DNA of 64,000 nt from Streptomyces sp. V2I9 (GTDB taxonomy: Bacteria > Actinomycetota > Actinomycetes > Streptomycetales > Streptomycetaceae), in NCBI RefSeq assembly GCF_030817475.1, contig NZ_JAUSZJ010000002.1:5346626-5410625 (forward strand). The letters run 5' to 3'. This document shows, piece by piece, positions 19,301-26,317 of the stretch (position 1 is the stretch's first letter; every line of letters starts with the position of its first letter). The position numbers were made by a program, and so were the translations under genes. The notes below the pieces were generated by a model, which was not told the DNA's origin, did not search any database, and saw only the letters and a list, made by a program, of their open reading frames with translations.

Positions 19301-19470
19301 GCAAGGTCATCGCGGAGAACCTCAACATCTCCGGTCTGCGCCGCTTCAAGGACGACGTCACCGAGATCCGCGAAGGCTTCGAGGGCGGTATCAACCTCGG
19401 AAACTTCAACGACATCAAGATCGACGACGTCATCGCGACGTACGAGATGCGCGAGAAGCCGCGAGGCTGA
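16351..19470 (+). CDS. infB: translation initiation factor IF-2
   Basis: GTPase that places fMet-tRNA on the 30S subunit and promotes subunit joining. Length is 1039 residues. An IF2 N-terminal module is at about 1-50 (VRVYELAKEFGVESKVVMAKLQ). A very long Pro/Ala/Gly/Arg-rich linker runs from about 55 to 420, ending in glycine-arginine repeats such as GGGGFAGRPGG, then the basic RRGRKSKRQRRQEYEAM. The GTPase domain has GHVDHGKT (541-548), DTPGH near 591 and NKID at 645. Domains II-IV follow, with RNTKARLLRDG near the end. The start is GTG after AAAAGGAG. Tandem hairpins end the transcript. Confidence 0.97.
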   Translation: MAKVRVYELAKEFGVESKVVMAKLQELGEFVRSASSTIEAPVVRKLTDALQGPGGNAGKSAAKPGAPRKATPAKPAAPSPAAAARPAAPKPGAPAPKPAAAEAPSSTPTAPSAPSAGPRPGPKPAPKAPVTPVPAAEFSAPAPAPERPAAPQQPQAQRPTGATPGPRPAPARPAQGGGQRDGGQRDGGQRGDQRGGDRPARPAGQGAPRPGGARPAGPRPGNNPFTSGGSTGMARPSAPRPGGAPRPGGGSERPGAPRPQGGPGGAPRPQGGQPQGGARPTPGGMPRPQAPRPGGGPAGNRPNPGMMPQRPAAGPRPGPGGGGRGPGGGGRPGGAGGGRPGGGGFAGRPGGGGGGGFAGRPAGPGGGGGGAGRPGGGGGFGGRPGFGGRPGGPGGRGGTQGAFGRPGGPARRGRKSKRQRRQEYEAMQAPSVGGVMLPRGNGQAVRLSRGASLTDFAEKINANPASLVAVMMNLGEMVTATQSVSDDTLRLLAEEMNYVLEIVSPEEEDRELLESFDIEFGEDEGGEEALVSRPPVVTVMGHVDHGKTRLLDAIRKTNVVAGEAGGITQHIGAYQVTTDVNDEERRITFIDTPGHEAFTAMRARGAKSTDIAILVVAANDGVMPQTIEALNHAKAAEVPIVVAVNKIDVEGADPTKVRGQLTEFGLVAEEYGGDTMFVDISAKQGLNIEALLEAVVLTADASLDLRANPDQDAQGIAIESHLDRGRGAVSTVLVQRGTLRIGDTMVVGDAYGRVRAMLDDTGQNVQEAGPSTPVLVLGLTNVPGAGDNFLVVDEDRTARQIAEKRAARERNANFARKGVRFSLENLDEALKAGLVQELNLIIKGDASGSVEALESSLLQLDVGEEVDIRVLHRGVGAVTESDINLATGSDAIVIGFNVRAAGRAEQMAEREGVDVRYYSVIYQAIEEIEAALKGMLKPEYEEVELGTAEIREIFRSSKLGNIAGVLVRSGEVKRNTKARLLRDGKVIAENLNISGLRRFKDDVTEIREGFEGGINLGNFNDIKIDDVIATYEMREKPRG

Positions 19471-19505
19471 TCCACCTCGGGTCCGCGAGGATCCGCAGGG
19501 AAGTC

Positions 19506-19540
19506 GGAGCGGTTCCGTGAGCCACTCACGGAACCGCTCC
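19506..19540 (+). terminator. first infB terminator hairpin
   Basis: GGAGCGGTTCCGTGAG (19506-19521) pairs perfectly with 19525-19540 over a 3-base loop. This is the first of two related modules after infB. Confidence 0.8.
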
Positions 19541-19573
19541 CACCTCGGGCCCGCAAGGACCCGGAGGGATTTC

Positions 19574-19609
19574 GGATGGGCCGCGTGAGTCGACTCACGC
19601 GGCCCATCC
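19574..19609 (+). terminator. second infB terminator: 36-base perfect palindrome
   Basis: Bases 19574-19591 are the exact reverse complement of 19592-19609, with no unpaired loop. The preceding bases (from about 19540) repeat, with changes, those preceding the first hairpin (CACCTCGGGTCCGCGAGGAT versus CACCTCGGGCCCGCAAGGAC), so the two look like a duplicated terminator unit. Confidence 0.75.
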
Positions 19610-19737
19610 ACCACGGTCGGGGCCGGTCGACGGGTCGTATTTCCGTCGATCGGCTCCGGCCGTTCCGGTACGGTTCTGATGTCCCCGGCAAGCTCTGGCG
19701 GGGCACGAACCCGAACCGGCGGGACATCCGGACGCAC

Positions 19738-20031
19738 ATGTATGTGGGGACCCTGTCCTTCGATCTGCTCCTCGGCGACGTACGGTCGTTGAAGGAGAAG
19801 CGTTCCGTCGTCCGCCCGATCGTCGCCGAGCTCCAGCGCAAGTACGCGGTGAGTGCGGCCGAGACCGGCGGGCAGAATCTCCACCGCAGGGCCGAGATCG
19901 GCCTTGCCGTGGTCTCCGGTGACACCGGACACCTCACGGACGTGCTGGACCGCTGCGAGCGGCTGGTCGCGGCGCGCCCCGAGGTGGAGCTGCTGTCGGT
20001 GAGACGGCGGCTGCACAGTGACGAAGACTGA
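19738..20031 (+). CDS. DUF503 (YlxP-like) family protein
   Basis: A 97-residue protein of the DUF503 family, found between infB and rbfA in many Gram-positive bacteria. Its signature DVRSLKEKRSVVRPIV is at residues 15-30, and the ferredoxin-like core continues to SVRRRLHSDED. The start chosen is ATG 19738 (MYVGTLSFDLLLGD), the family's usual beginning; the open frame extends back through the palindromic terminator, which is unlikely to be coding. The molecular role is not established; a link to ribosome or RNA function is inferred from context. Confidence 0.85.
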   Translation: MYVGTLSFDLLLGDVRSLKEKRSVVRPIVAELQRKYAVSAAETGGQNLHRRAEIGLAVVSGDTGHLTDVLDRCERLVAARPEVELLSVRRRLHSDED

Positions 20032-20067
20032 CAGTCGAGCGAAACCAGAAGGAAGAGTGACGGACCG

Positions 20068-20547
20068 GTGACCGACAACGCGCGGGCCCGCAAGCTGGCC
20101 GATCGCATCCAGGTCGTGGTCGCGGAGACCCTGGACCGGCGAATCAAGGATCCGCGGCTGGGATTCGTGACGATCACGGACGCCCGGGTCACCGGCGACC
20201 TGCGGGAGGCCACGGTCTTCTACACGGTCTACGGCGACGACGAGGAGCGCGCGGCCTCCGCCGCGGCGCTGGAGAGCGCCAAGGGCGTCCTCCGCTCCGA
20301 GGTCGGGCGGCAGACCGGGGTCCGGTTCACGCCGACCCTGGCCTTCGTGCCGGACGCCCTCCCGGACAACGCCCGCACCATCGAGGACCTCCTCGACAAG
20401 GCGCGGGCCAAGGACGCGGAGGTGCGCCAGGTGTCCACGGGCGCCACGTACGCCGGCGAGGCCGACCCGTACCGCAAGCCCGAGGACGACGACGAGGCGG
20501 AGACCCCCGGCTCGACCGACAAGAACGAGGGCCCCGCCTCCGCATGA
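20068..20547 (+). CDS. rbfA: ribosome-binding factor A
   Basis: 30S maturation factor needed for 16S rRNA 5'-end processing and cold adaptation. The 159-residue protein has the type-II KH fold: ARKLADRIQVVVAETLDRRIKDPRLGFVTITD, with the family's DPRLGFVT signature, and RVPDA-like FVPDALPDNARTIEDLL near 95-110. An acidic, disordered tail follows (DDDEAETPGSTDKNEG). The start is GTG 20068 after GGAAGAG. The stop overlaps truB by ATGA, coupling 30S maturation with tRNA modification. Confidence 0.94.
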   Translation: MTDNARARKLADRIQVVVAETLDRRIKDPRLGFVTITDARVTGDLREATVFYTVYGDDEERAASAAALESAKGVLRSEVGRQTGVRFTPTLAFVPDALPDNARTIEDLLDKARAKDAEVRQVSTGATYAGEADPYRKPEDDDEAETPGSTDKNEGPASA

Positions 20548-21443
20548 CCGAGCAGACCACCACGCCGGACGGCCTTGTCATCGTCGACAAGCCGTCCGGC
20601 TTCACTTCGCACGACGTCGTCGCCAAGATGCGCGGCATCGCCCGCACACGACGCGTCGGCCACGCCGGCACGCTCGACCCGATGGCGACCGGCGTCCTCG
20701 TGCTCGGCGTCCAGCGGGCCACCAAGCTCCTGGGGCACCTCGCCCTGACCGAGAAGGAGTACCTCGGCACGATCCGGCTCGGCCAGTCCACGGTCACCGA
20801 CGACGCCGAGGGCGAGATCACCTCGTCCACCGACGCCTCCGGGGTGACCCGGGAAGGCATCGACGCCGGGGTGGCCGCGCTGACCGGCGCGATCATGCAG
20901 GTGCCGTCCAAGGTGAGCGCCATCAAGATCGACGGCAAGCGGTCCTACGCGCGGGTGCGCGGCGGCGAGGAGTTCGAGATCCCGGCCCGTCCGGTGACCG
21001 TCTCCTCCTTCCGCGTGTACGACGTCCGCGAGGCCGTCGCCGAGGACTCCACCCCCGTGCTCGACCTGGTCGTCTCCGTGGTCTGCTCCTCGGGGACGTA
21101 CATCCGCGCCCTCGCCCGCGATCTCGGCGCCGGGCTCGGCGCCGGCGGCCATCTGACCGCGCTGCGCCGCACCCGTGTCGGCCCGTACGGGCTGGACGCG
21201 GCCCGGACGCTCGACCAGCACCAGGAGGAGCTGGCCGTGATGCCGGTCGCCGCGGCGGCCGACGCGGCCTTCCCCCGCTGGGACGTGGACGAGAGGCGCG
21301 CCAAGCTTCTCCTCAACGGCGTACGGCTGGACATGCCCGCGTATCCGCCGGGGCCGGTCGCGGTCTTCGGTCCGGACGGCGCGTTCCTCGTGCTCGTCGA
21401 GGAGGAGAAGGGCAAGGCCAGGAGCCTCGCCGTCTTCGCCTGA
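20544..21443 (+). CDS. truB: tRNA pseudouridine(55) synthase
   Basis: Isomerises U55 to pseudouridine in the T-loop of tRNAs. The 299-residue protein begins LVIVDKPSGFTSHDVV. The catalytic aspartate is D45 in GHAGTLDPMATGVL. KVSAIKIDGKRSYARVRGGE and SSGTYIRALARDLG are later family motifs, and a PUA-like C-terminal segment is present. The ATG overlaps the rbfA stop. Downstream lies a 272-base gap with palindromic repeats and no gene until 21716. Confidence 0.95.
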   Translation: MTEQTTTPDGLVIVDKPSGFTSHDVVAKMRGIARTRRVGHAGTLDPMATGVLVLGVQRATKLLGHLALTEKEYLGTIRLGQSTVTDDAEGEITSSTDASGVTREGIDAGVAALTGAIMQVPSKVSAIKIDGKRSYARVRGGEEFEIPARPVTVSSFRVYDVREAVAEDSTPVLDLVVSVVCSSGTYIRALARDLGAGLGAGGHLTALRRTRVGPYGLDAARTLDQHQEELAVMPVAAAADAAFPRWDVDERRAKLLLNGVRLDMPAYPPGPVAVFGPDGAFLVLVEEEKGKARSLAVFA

Positions 21444-21450
21444 GCCGAGC

Positions 21451-21500
21451 GGCCGTACGGCCTTCGCCCGTGCCGGGCCGTACGGCCTCCGCCCGGAGCG
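21451..21500. repeat. two 25-bp direct repeats, each with a 12-bp palindrome
   Basis: Units at 21451-21475 and 21476-21500 both begin GGCCGTACGGCC, a perfect 12-base palindrome, and continue with similar sequence. They start eight bases after the truB stop and may act as a terminator. The rest of 21501-21703 shows nothing recognisable. Confidence 0.6.
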
Positions 21501-21703
21501 GGGCCGTGCCGCCGACGCGCGCCCTGCGTGGAGCGGACACCCCTGCCCCCACCGGTGCCCGCTCCACGTTCCCCCTCCCCGGCACCATTCCTGCTCCTCC
21601 GGGGACACGCTCATTCACCCCAACGGACGGGCGCTCGGAGTGAATGCCGGGGGCGCGGGGGGCGCTTTCCCCGTCCGCGCGCTCCGGGGGATCACCGGCG
21701 GCC

Positions 21704-21709
21704 TACGGT
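21704..21709 (+). promoter_or_regulatory. -10 element TACGGT, leaderless promoter candidate
   Basis: TACGGT is followed by six bases and then the ATG at 21716, with no ribosome binding site. This is the same arrangement as at 9572-9584 and 61331-61344. Confidence 0.4.
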
Positions 21710-21715
21710 CGGACC

Positions 21716-24700
21716 ATGGGCAGTGGGGACCGGTCGAAACTGGTGAGCATCTGTGATCAGGCCGGCCGGCCGCGCGGGACGGGATTCGTCGCGGACGACC
21801 GCGGCACCGTCGTCACCGCCCACCAGGCCGTCACCTGCCCCGGCCCGCTCCTTCTCCACGGCACCGGCGACCGCACGTGCTCCGTCGCCCCCGACGACAT
21901 CACCGCGCTGCCCGCCCTCGGCCTCGCCCTGCTGCGCACCGGCGGCCCCGACGCCCTCGCCGTGGAGCCCCTGCCCATCGCCGGGCGGGGCCGCCCCGAA
22001 CCCGGCGGCTACGTGGACATCGCCGCCCACGGACGGCGTGAGGCACGGGTGCTCGGCACCACCCCCGCCACCTACACCGCCCCGGACGGCACCGGCCACC
22101 CGGTCCCCGCCGCCCTGGAGCTCGCCCTCGGCACCGACGGCCGCGACGCCCTGCGCTCGGGAGGCGCGGCCATCGGCGGTCCCGTCACCGACCCGGCCAC
22201 CGGCGCGGTCCTCGGCATCCTGTGCACCACGCTCACCGCCGCGCACCAGGCGGCCGGGCTCGCCCTGCCGATCACGCGGGGCGCGGACGGCACGCTCGAC
22301 ACCCTGCTGCGGCGCAACGCCGCCGTCGCCCCCGGTTACGGGGCCCACCTCAACCTCGCCGGAGCCCTCCAGCTCACCGCCACCTCCGTCGGATCGGCGG
22401 ACGGCCCCAAGGCCCGTATCGCACCGGTCGAGCGGGAGGCCGTCCACGCCGAGCTGGCCGCGTTCGCCTCCGGCACCGCGTCGGTCCTCGGCCTCGTCGG
22501 CGCCCCCGGCACCGGCCGCACCACCGAGCTGGCCGCCCTCGCCGCCCGCCGCGCGGACGGCGGCGCGCCCGCCCCCACGCTCTGGCTGCGCGGCGCCGAC
22601 CTGCTGGCCGAGGACGTCTCGATCGCCGACGCGGCGCAGCGGGCGCTCGTCCGCTCCGGCCGGATCGTCACCGCCGGGGGCGCCCGCGGCGACATGGGCA
22701 CGGCCACCCCCGAGCGGGTCGCCCGGCTCGCCGCCGACGCCGGGCACCCGCTCCTGGTGGTCCTGGACAGCCCCGAGGAGATGGGGCCGCTGCTGGCGCA
22801 CCGGCTCCCCGAGTGGACCGCCGCCACCGCCGCCTGGCTGCGCGAGCAGGGCGTCCGGCTCGTCGTCTCCTGCCGCCCCGAGCACTGGGAGACCGCCGGC
22901 GGCCTCTACCCGCCGGGAGCCCTGCACCGGCCCCAGCGCCCCGCCCGCCGGCTGCCGCCCGCGCTGAGCCTGGGCGACCTCACCCCGGAACAGGCGGAGC
23001 GGGCCAAGGAGGCGTACGGGATCCCGCCCGCAGCCCTGGCCCCCGGCCACGACCGGCACCCGCTCACCCTGCGCCTCCTCGCCGAGGTCCGCGCAGCCCT
23101 GCCGCCGGGCGTGCCGGGCCGCCCCGACACCGAGGACGTCTTCGGCGCCCACCTCGACCTGCTGTGCGTGCGCGCCGCGGTCCGCATCGCGGCCGCCGCC
23201 GACGAACAGCCGCGGGGCGCGGACGTGCGCCGGCTGGCCGCCCGGGTGGCGGGCCAGGTCCACGAGGCGGCCCGCCGCTGCCTGGGCCCCGGACAGGGCG
23301 AGCTGGACCGGGAGGCGTTCGAGGAGATCTTCCCCTGGCGTACCGGGTGGGCCTCCGCCGTGCTGACCGAGGGCCTGCTCGTCCCCGCCGGGGCCGGCTA
23401 CCGGTTCGCCCACGAGGAGTTGGGCGACTGGGTGCAGGGCGCGCACCTCGACCTGGACGCGGCCCTGCGCTCGCTGGTGCACCGCTGGCACCGGGGGAGC
23501 GGTGGGCAGGACCACGCCCCGCGCCTCCACGACGCGGGCTCGCCCCGCAGCCTGCCCGTGCCCCGGCATCGCATCGGGCCGGTGATCCAGGCGATGGTGC
23601 TCCTCGGCCGCCGCCAGGGCGCCGCCGCTCTCGCGCACCGGATGGCCGACCTCATCGAGGCGCTGGACCGGCTCTGGCCCGACGAGGGGCCGCGCGACGA
23701 GGACGCCGCCTGGTGGGCGGCCCACCTGCTGGGAGGCAGCCTCCTCCGGGTCGCCGACGCCCGCCCCTACCTGGGCGTCCTGCGCGTCCTCGCCGGACGC
23801 ATCACCCGCCGCTCCGCCGCCCCCGGCGGACCGGGGGACCTCGGCGCGTACGGGGAGTTCGGCCCCTGGTTCTGGCGGCGGCTGAGGCTGCCCGAGGAGG
23901 ACCGGATCGACCTCCTCCGCCGCCTCGTGCCCGCCGACGGACTGCCCCGGACCGACGGCGACGAACGCTATCTGGACGCGGTCGCCCACCGTCTCGCCCT
24001 CGACGCCCCTGCCGTACAGCCGCTGCTGTGCCGCTGGTTCACCGACGAACGTCCGCTCCTCGTGGGCCCCGACGCGCCGGACGTACCGCTGCGCCCCACC
24101 GTCGCCGCCGCCGCGCAGGCCCTCCTCCACGCCCGCCGCGGCCTCGCCCCCGACGACCTGACCGACGCCCTGATCGCCACCCCGCACCAGCGTGCCGGGG
24201 AGCTGCTCGCCGCCCTGGCGGAGGACGAGCCCACCGTGCTCTGCCGGGCCGTCGAGCGCTGGGCCCGCGACGAGGACCGCCCGGCCCGCCGCTCCGCCGC
24301 CGCCCGCTACGCAGGGCTCCTCCAGCCGCGCGTCACCGCCGAGGGCGACCGGGCCCTGCTGCGCTCCGCCGCCGAGGTCCTGCTGAAGCGCCCGGAGGAC
24401 GCCGAGCCGCATGCCGCCGCCCGCGCCCTGCTCGTCCGCGACCCGAAGTCCCGTGCCCGCCACCTCCCGGACACCCTGCGCGCGTTCGCCACCGGAGACC
24501 CCCGGATCCCCGTCGGACTCCTCGCCGAGGTGTTCCCGGCCCACCCGGAGCCCGTCCTCGCCGCACTCCGCGCCCGTCTCGCCCGCCCCGGCGACGGTGG
24601 GGCGGCGGTGCTGCGGGCCCTCGCCGGACTCGACACGCCCGCGCTCGCGCTGCACGTCGCCGGACTCGTACGGGAGTACATCGACGCCCACCCCGACGAC

Positions 24701-25267
24701 GGCACGCACGCCGCCGAGTACGTCGATCTCCGCCTGGAGCACGGCCCGGCGGCCCGCGCCCTGCTGCTGCCGCTGGTGACCGGGCTGCTCCGGGACCGCC
24801 CCGCTCCGCCGCCGGTCCGCTCCGAGCTGGCCCGCGTCCTCGCCGGGCCGGGGAACACGGACTCCCGGCCGCTGCGGGCCGAGCTGCTGGAGGTCCTGCT
24901 GGAGTTCGAGCAGACCACCGGCCGGGACCCGGACGTGCTGGAGGCCCTGCTCCGGGCCGCCGCCGAGGGGTCGGAGCGCCGCCCCGAGATCCGTACGCGC
25001 GCCCTCGTCCACCGCACCGGCGTGCTGCTGGTCCGCACCCCCGAGGGAGCCGCCCGCTTCGACCGGACGCTGATCGAGTGCGCCCGTGACGTACCCGGAT
25101 TCGCCGCCCTCATCACCCGCTGGCTGGCCGACGCCCCCGAGGAATGGGCGGCGGTGGTCGGCCCCGGCGCCCGCCGGGGGCTCGGGTCCTCGGAGCCGTC
25201 CCGTCCGCCGATGCCGATGCCGATGCAGGCGGCGGGACGTGAGCATGGCAGTCTTAGACCTGCGTAA
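21716..25267 (+). CDS. large protein: trypsin-like domain (serine lost) fused to a STAND-type ATPase
   Basis: A 1183-residue protein with no single recognised family. Residues about 1-170 follow a trypsin-like peptidase plan: GTGFVADDRGTVVTAHQAV with His36, then GGAAIGGPVTDPATGAVLGI. In active enzymes the latter reads GxSGGP; here Ile153 replaces the serine, so proteolysis is unlikely. Residues about 250-480 look like a STAND/AAA-type NTPase: Walker A-like GAPGTGRTT (262-270, Arg268 where Lys is usual), Walker B-like PLLVVLDSPEEM, and VRLVVSCRPEHW. The remaining ~650 residues are Leu/Ala/Arg-rich and repetitive, probably helical repeats. I chose ATG 21716 because a -10-like hexamer sits just upstream. 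Such fusions are typical of signalling or conflict proteins; this role is inference. Confidence 0.65.
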   Translation: MGSGDRSKLVSICDQAGRPRGTGFVADDRGTVVTAHQAVTCPGPLLLHGTGDRTCSVAPDDITALPALGLALLRTGGPDALAVEPLPIAGRGRPEPGGYVDIAAHGRREARVLGTTPATYTAPDGTGHPVPAALELALGTDGRDALRSGGAAIGGPVTDPATGAVLGILCTTLTAAHQAAGLALPITRGADGTLDTLLRRNAAVAPGYGAHLNLAGALQLTATSVGSADGPKARIAPVEREAVHAELAAFASGTASVLGLVGAPGTGRTTELAALAARRADGGAPAPTLWLRGADLLAEDVSIADAAQRALVRSGRIVTAGGARGDMGTATPERVARLAADAGHPLLVVLDSPEEMGPLLAHRLPEWTAATAAWLREQGVRLVVSCRPEHWETAGGLYPPGALHRPQRPARRLPPALSLGDLTPEQAERAKEAYGIPPAALAPGHDRHPLTLRLLAEVRAALPPGVPGRPDTEDVFGAHLDLLCVRAAVRIAAAADEQPRGADVRRLAARVAGQVHEAARRCLGPGQGELDREAFEEIFPWRTGWASAVLTEGLLVPAGAGYRFAHEELGDWVQGAHLDLDAALRSLVHRWHRGSGGQDHAPRLHDAGSPRSLPVPRHRIGPVIQAMVLLGRRQGAAALAHRMADLIEALDRLWPDEGPRDEDAAWWAAHLLGGSLLRVADARPYLGVLRVLAGRITRRSAAPGGPGDLGAYGEFGPWFWRRLRLPEEDRIDLLRRLVPADGLPRTDGDERYLDAVAHRLALDAPAVQPLLCRWFTDERPLLVGPDAPDVPLRPTVAAAAQALLHARRGLAPDDLTDALIATPHQRAGELLAALAEDEPTVLCRAVERWARDEDRPARRSAAARYAGLLQPRVTAEGDRALLRSAAEVLLKRPEDAEPHAAARALLVRDPKSRARHLPDTLRAFATGDPRIPVGLLAEVFPAHPEPVLAALRARLARPGDGGAAVLRALAGLDTPALALHVAGLVREYIDAHPDDGTHAAEYVDLRLEHGPAARALLLPLVTGLLRDRPAPPPVRSELARVLAGPGNTDSRPLRAELLEVLLEFEQTTGRDPDVLEALLRAAAEGSERRPEIRTRALVHRTGVLLVRTPEGAARFDRTLIECARDVPGFAALITRWLADAPEEWAAVVGPGARRGLGSSEPSRPPMPMPMQAAGREHGSLRPA

Positions 25268-25311
25268 CCGGCTAATGACACGTACACGGGTTCGGGCGAG
25301 GAGCGGTCACA

Positions 25312-26268
25312 GTGCAGCGCTGGCGTGGCTTGGAGGACATCCCCCGGGACTGGGGACGCAGCGTCGTCACCATCGGCTCCTACGACGGCGTGCACCGCGG
25401 ACACCAGCTGATCATCGGCCGGGCCGTCGAGCACGCCCGTGAGCTGGGCATTCCGTCCGTCGTCGTCACCTTCGACCCGCACCCCAGCGAGGTCGTCCGC
25501 CCCGGCAGCCACCCGCCGCTGCTCGCGCCGCACCACCGGCGCGCCGAGCTGATGGCGGAGCTGGGCGTGGACGCGGTGCTGATCCTGCCGTTCACCACGG
25601 AGTTCTCCCAGCTGGCGCCCGCCGACTTCATCGCGAAGGTCCTCGTGGACCGTCTCCACGCGAAGACCGTCATCGAGGGCCCCAACTTCCGCTTCGGCCA
25701 CAAGGCCGCGGGCAACGTCGAACTGCTGACCGAGCTGGGCGCCACCTACGACTACACCGTCGAGGTCATCGACCTGTACGTCACGGGAGAGGCGGGCGGA
25801 GGACTGCCGTTCTCCTCCACGCTGACCCGCCGGCTGATCGCGGAGGGCGACGTCACCGGCGCCGCCGAGATCCTCGGCCGCCCGCACCGGGTCGAGGGCA
25901 TCGTGGTCCGCGGCGCGCAGCGCGGCCGTGAGCTGGGCTTCCCCACGGCCAACGTCGAGACCCTGCCGCACACCGCGATCCCCGCCGACGGCGTCTACGC
26001 CGGCTGGCTGGAGGTCGACGGCGAGTCGATGCCCGCCGCGATCTCGGTCGGCACGAACCCGCAGTTCGACGGGACGGAGCGGACCGTCGAGGCGTACGCC
26101 ATCGACCGGGTCGACCTCGACCTGTACGGGCTGCACGTGGCCGTCGACTTCCTCGCCTACGTACGCGGCATGCTGAAATTCGACTCGATCGACGACCTCC
26201 TGGTCGCTATGGCCGCCGACGTGAAGCGCTGCCGCGAGCTGACCGCCGCGTACGACCGGGCCCGCTGA
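25312..26268 (+). CDS. ribF: bifunctional riboflavin kinase/FAD synthetase
   Basis: Makes FMN from riboflavin and FAD from FMN. The 318-residue protein has an N-terminal nucleotidyltransferase (FAD synthetase) domain with SYDGVHRGHQ, FDPHPSEVVRP and EGPNFRFGHKAAG. The C-terminal flavokinase domain has RGRELGFPTANVE and GVYAGWLEVDG. GTG start at 25312 with GAGGAGCGG upstream, 44 bases after the STAND-like gene. No FMN riboswitch-like structure was noticed in the short leader. Its presence after truB is the usual actinobacterial order. Confidence 0.96.
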   Translation: MQRWRGLEDIPRDWGRSVVTIGSYDGVHRGHQLIIGRAVEHARELGIPSVVVTFDPHPSEVVRPGSHPPLLAPHHRRAELMAELGVDAVLILPFTTEFSQLAPADFIAKVLVDRLHAKTVIEGPNFRFGHKAAGNVELLTELGATYDYTVEVIDLYVTGEAGGGLPFSSTLTRRLIAEGDVTGAAEILGRPHRVEGIVVRGAQRGRELGFPTANVETLPHTAIPADGVYAGWLEVDGESMPAAISVGTNPQFDGTERTVEAYAIDRVDLDLYGLHVAVDFLAYVRGMLKFDSIDDLLVAMAADVKRCRELTAAYDRAR

Positions 26269-26317
26269 CACCGCGGCTCCCCGTGCGCCGCGCCCGCGGA
26301 CGGCGGATGCTGACAGG

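Noticed and set aside
15910..20016. Open minus-strand frame of 1368 codons
   Set aside because: Antisense of ylxR, infB and DUF503; its Gly/Thr/Ala-rich middle is just the complement of the IF-2 linker.
21692..25246. Open minus-strand frame opposite the STAND-like gene
   Set aside because: Gly/Glu/Val-rich shadow composition. The plus strand carries the recognisable Walker and trypsin-like motifs.
25268..25311. FMN riboswitch before ribF
   Set aside because: The 44-base gap is too short for an RFN element and the conserved stems are not visible.
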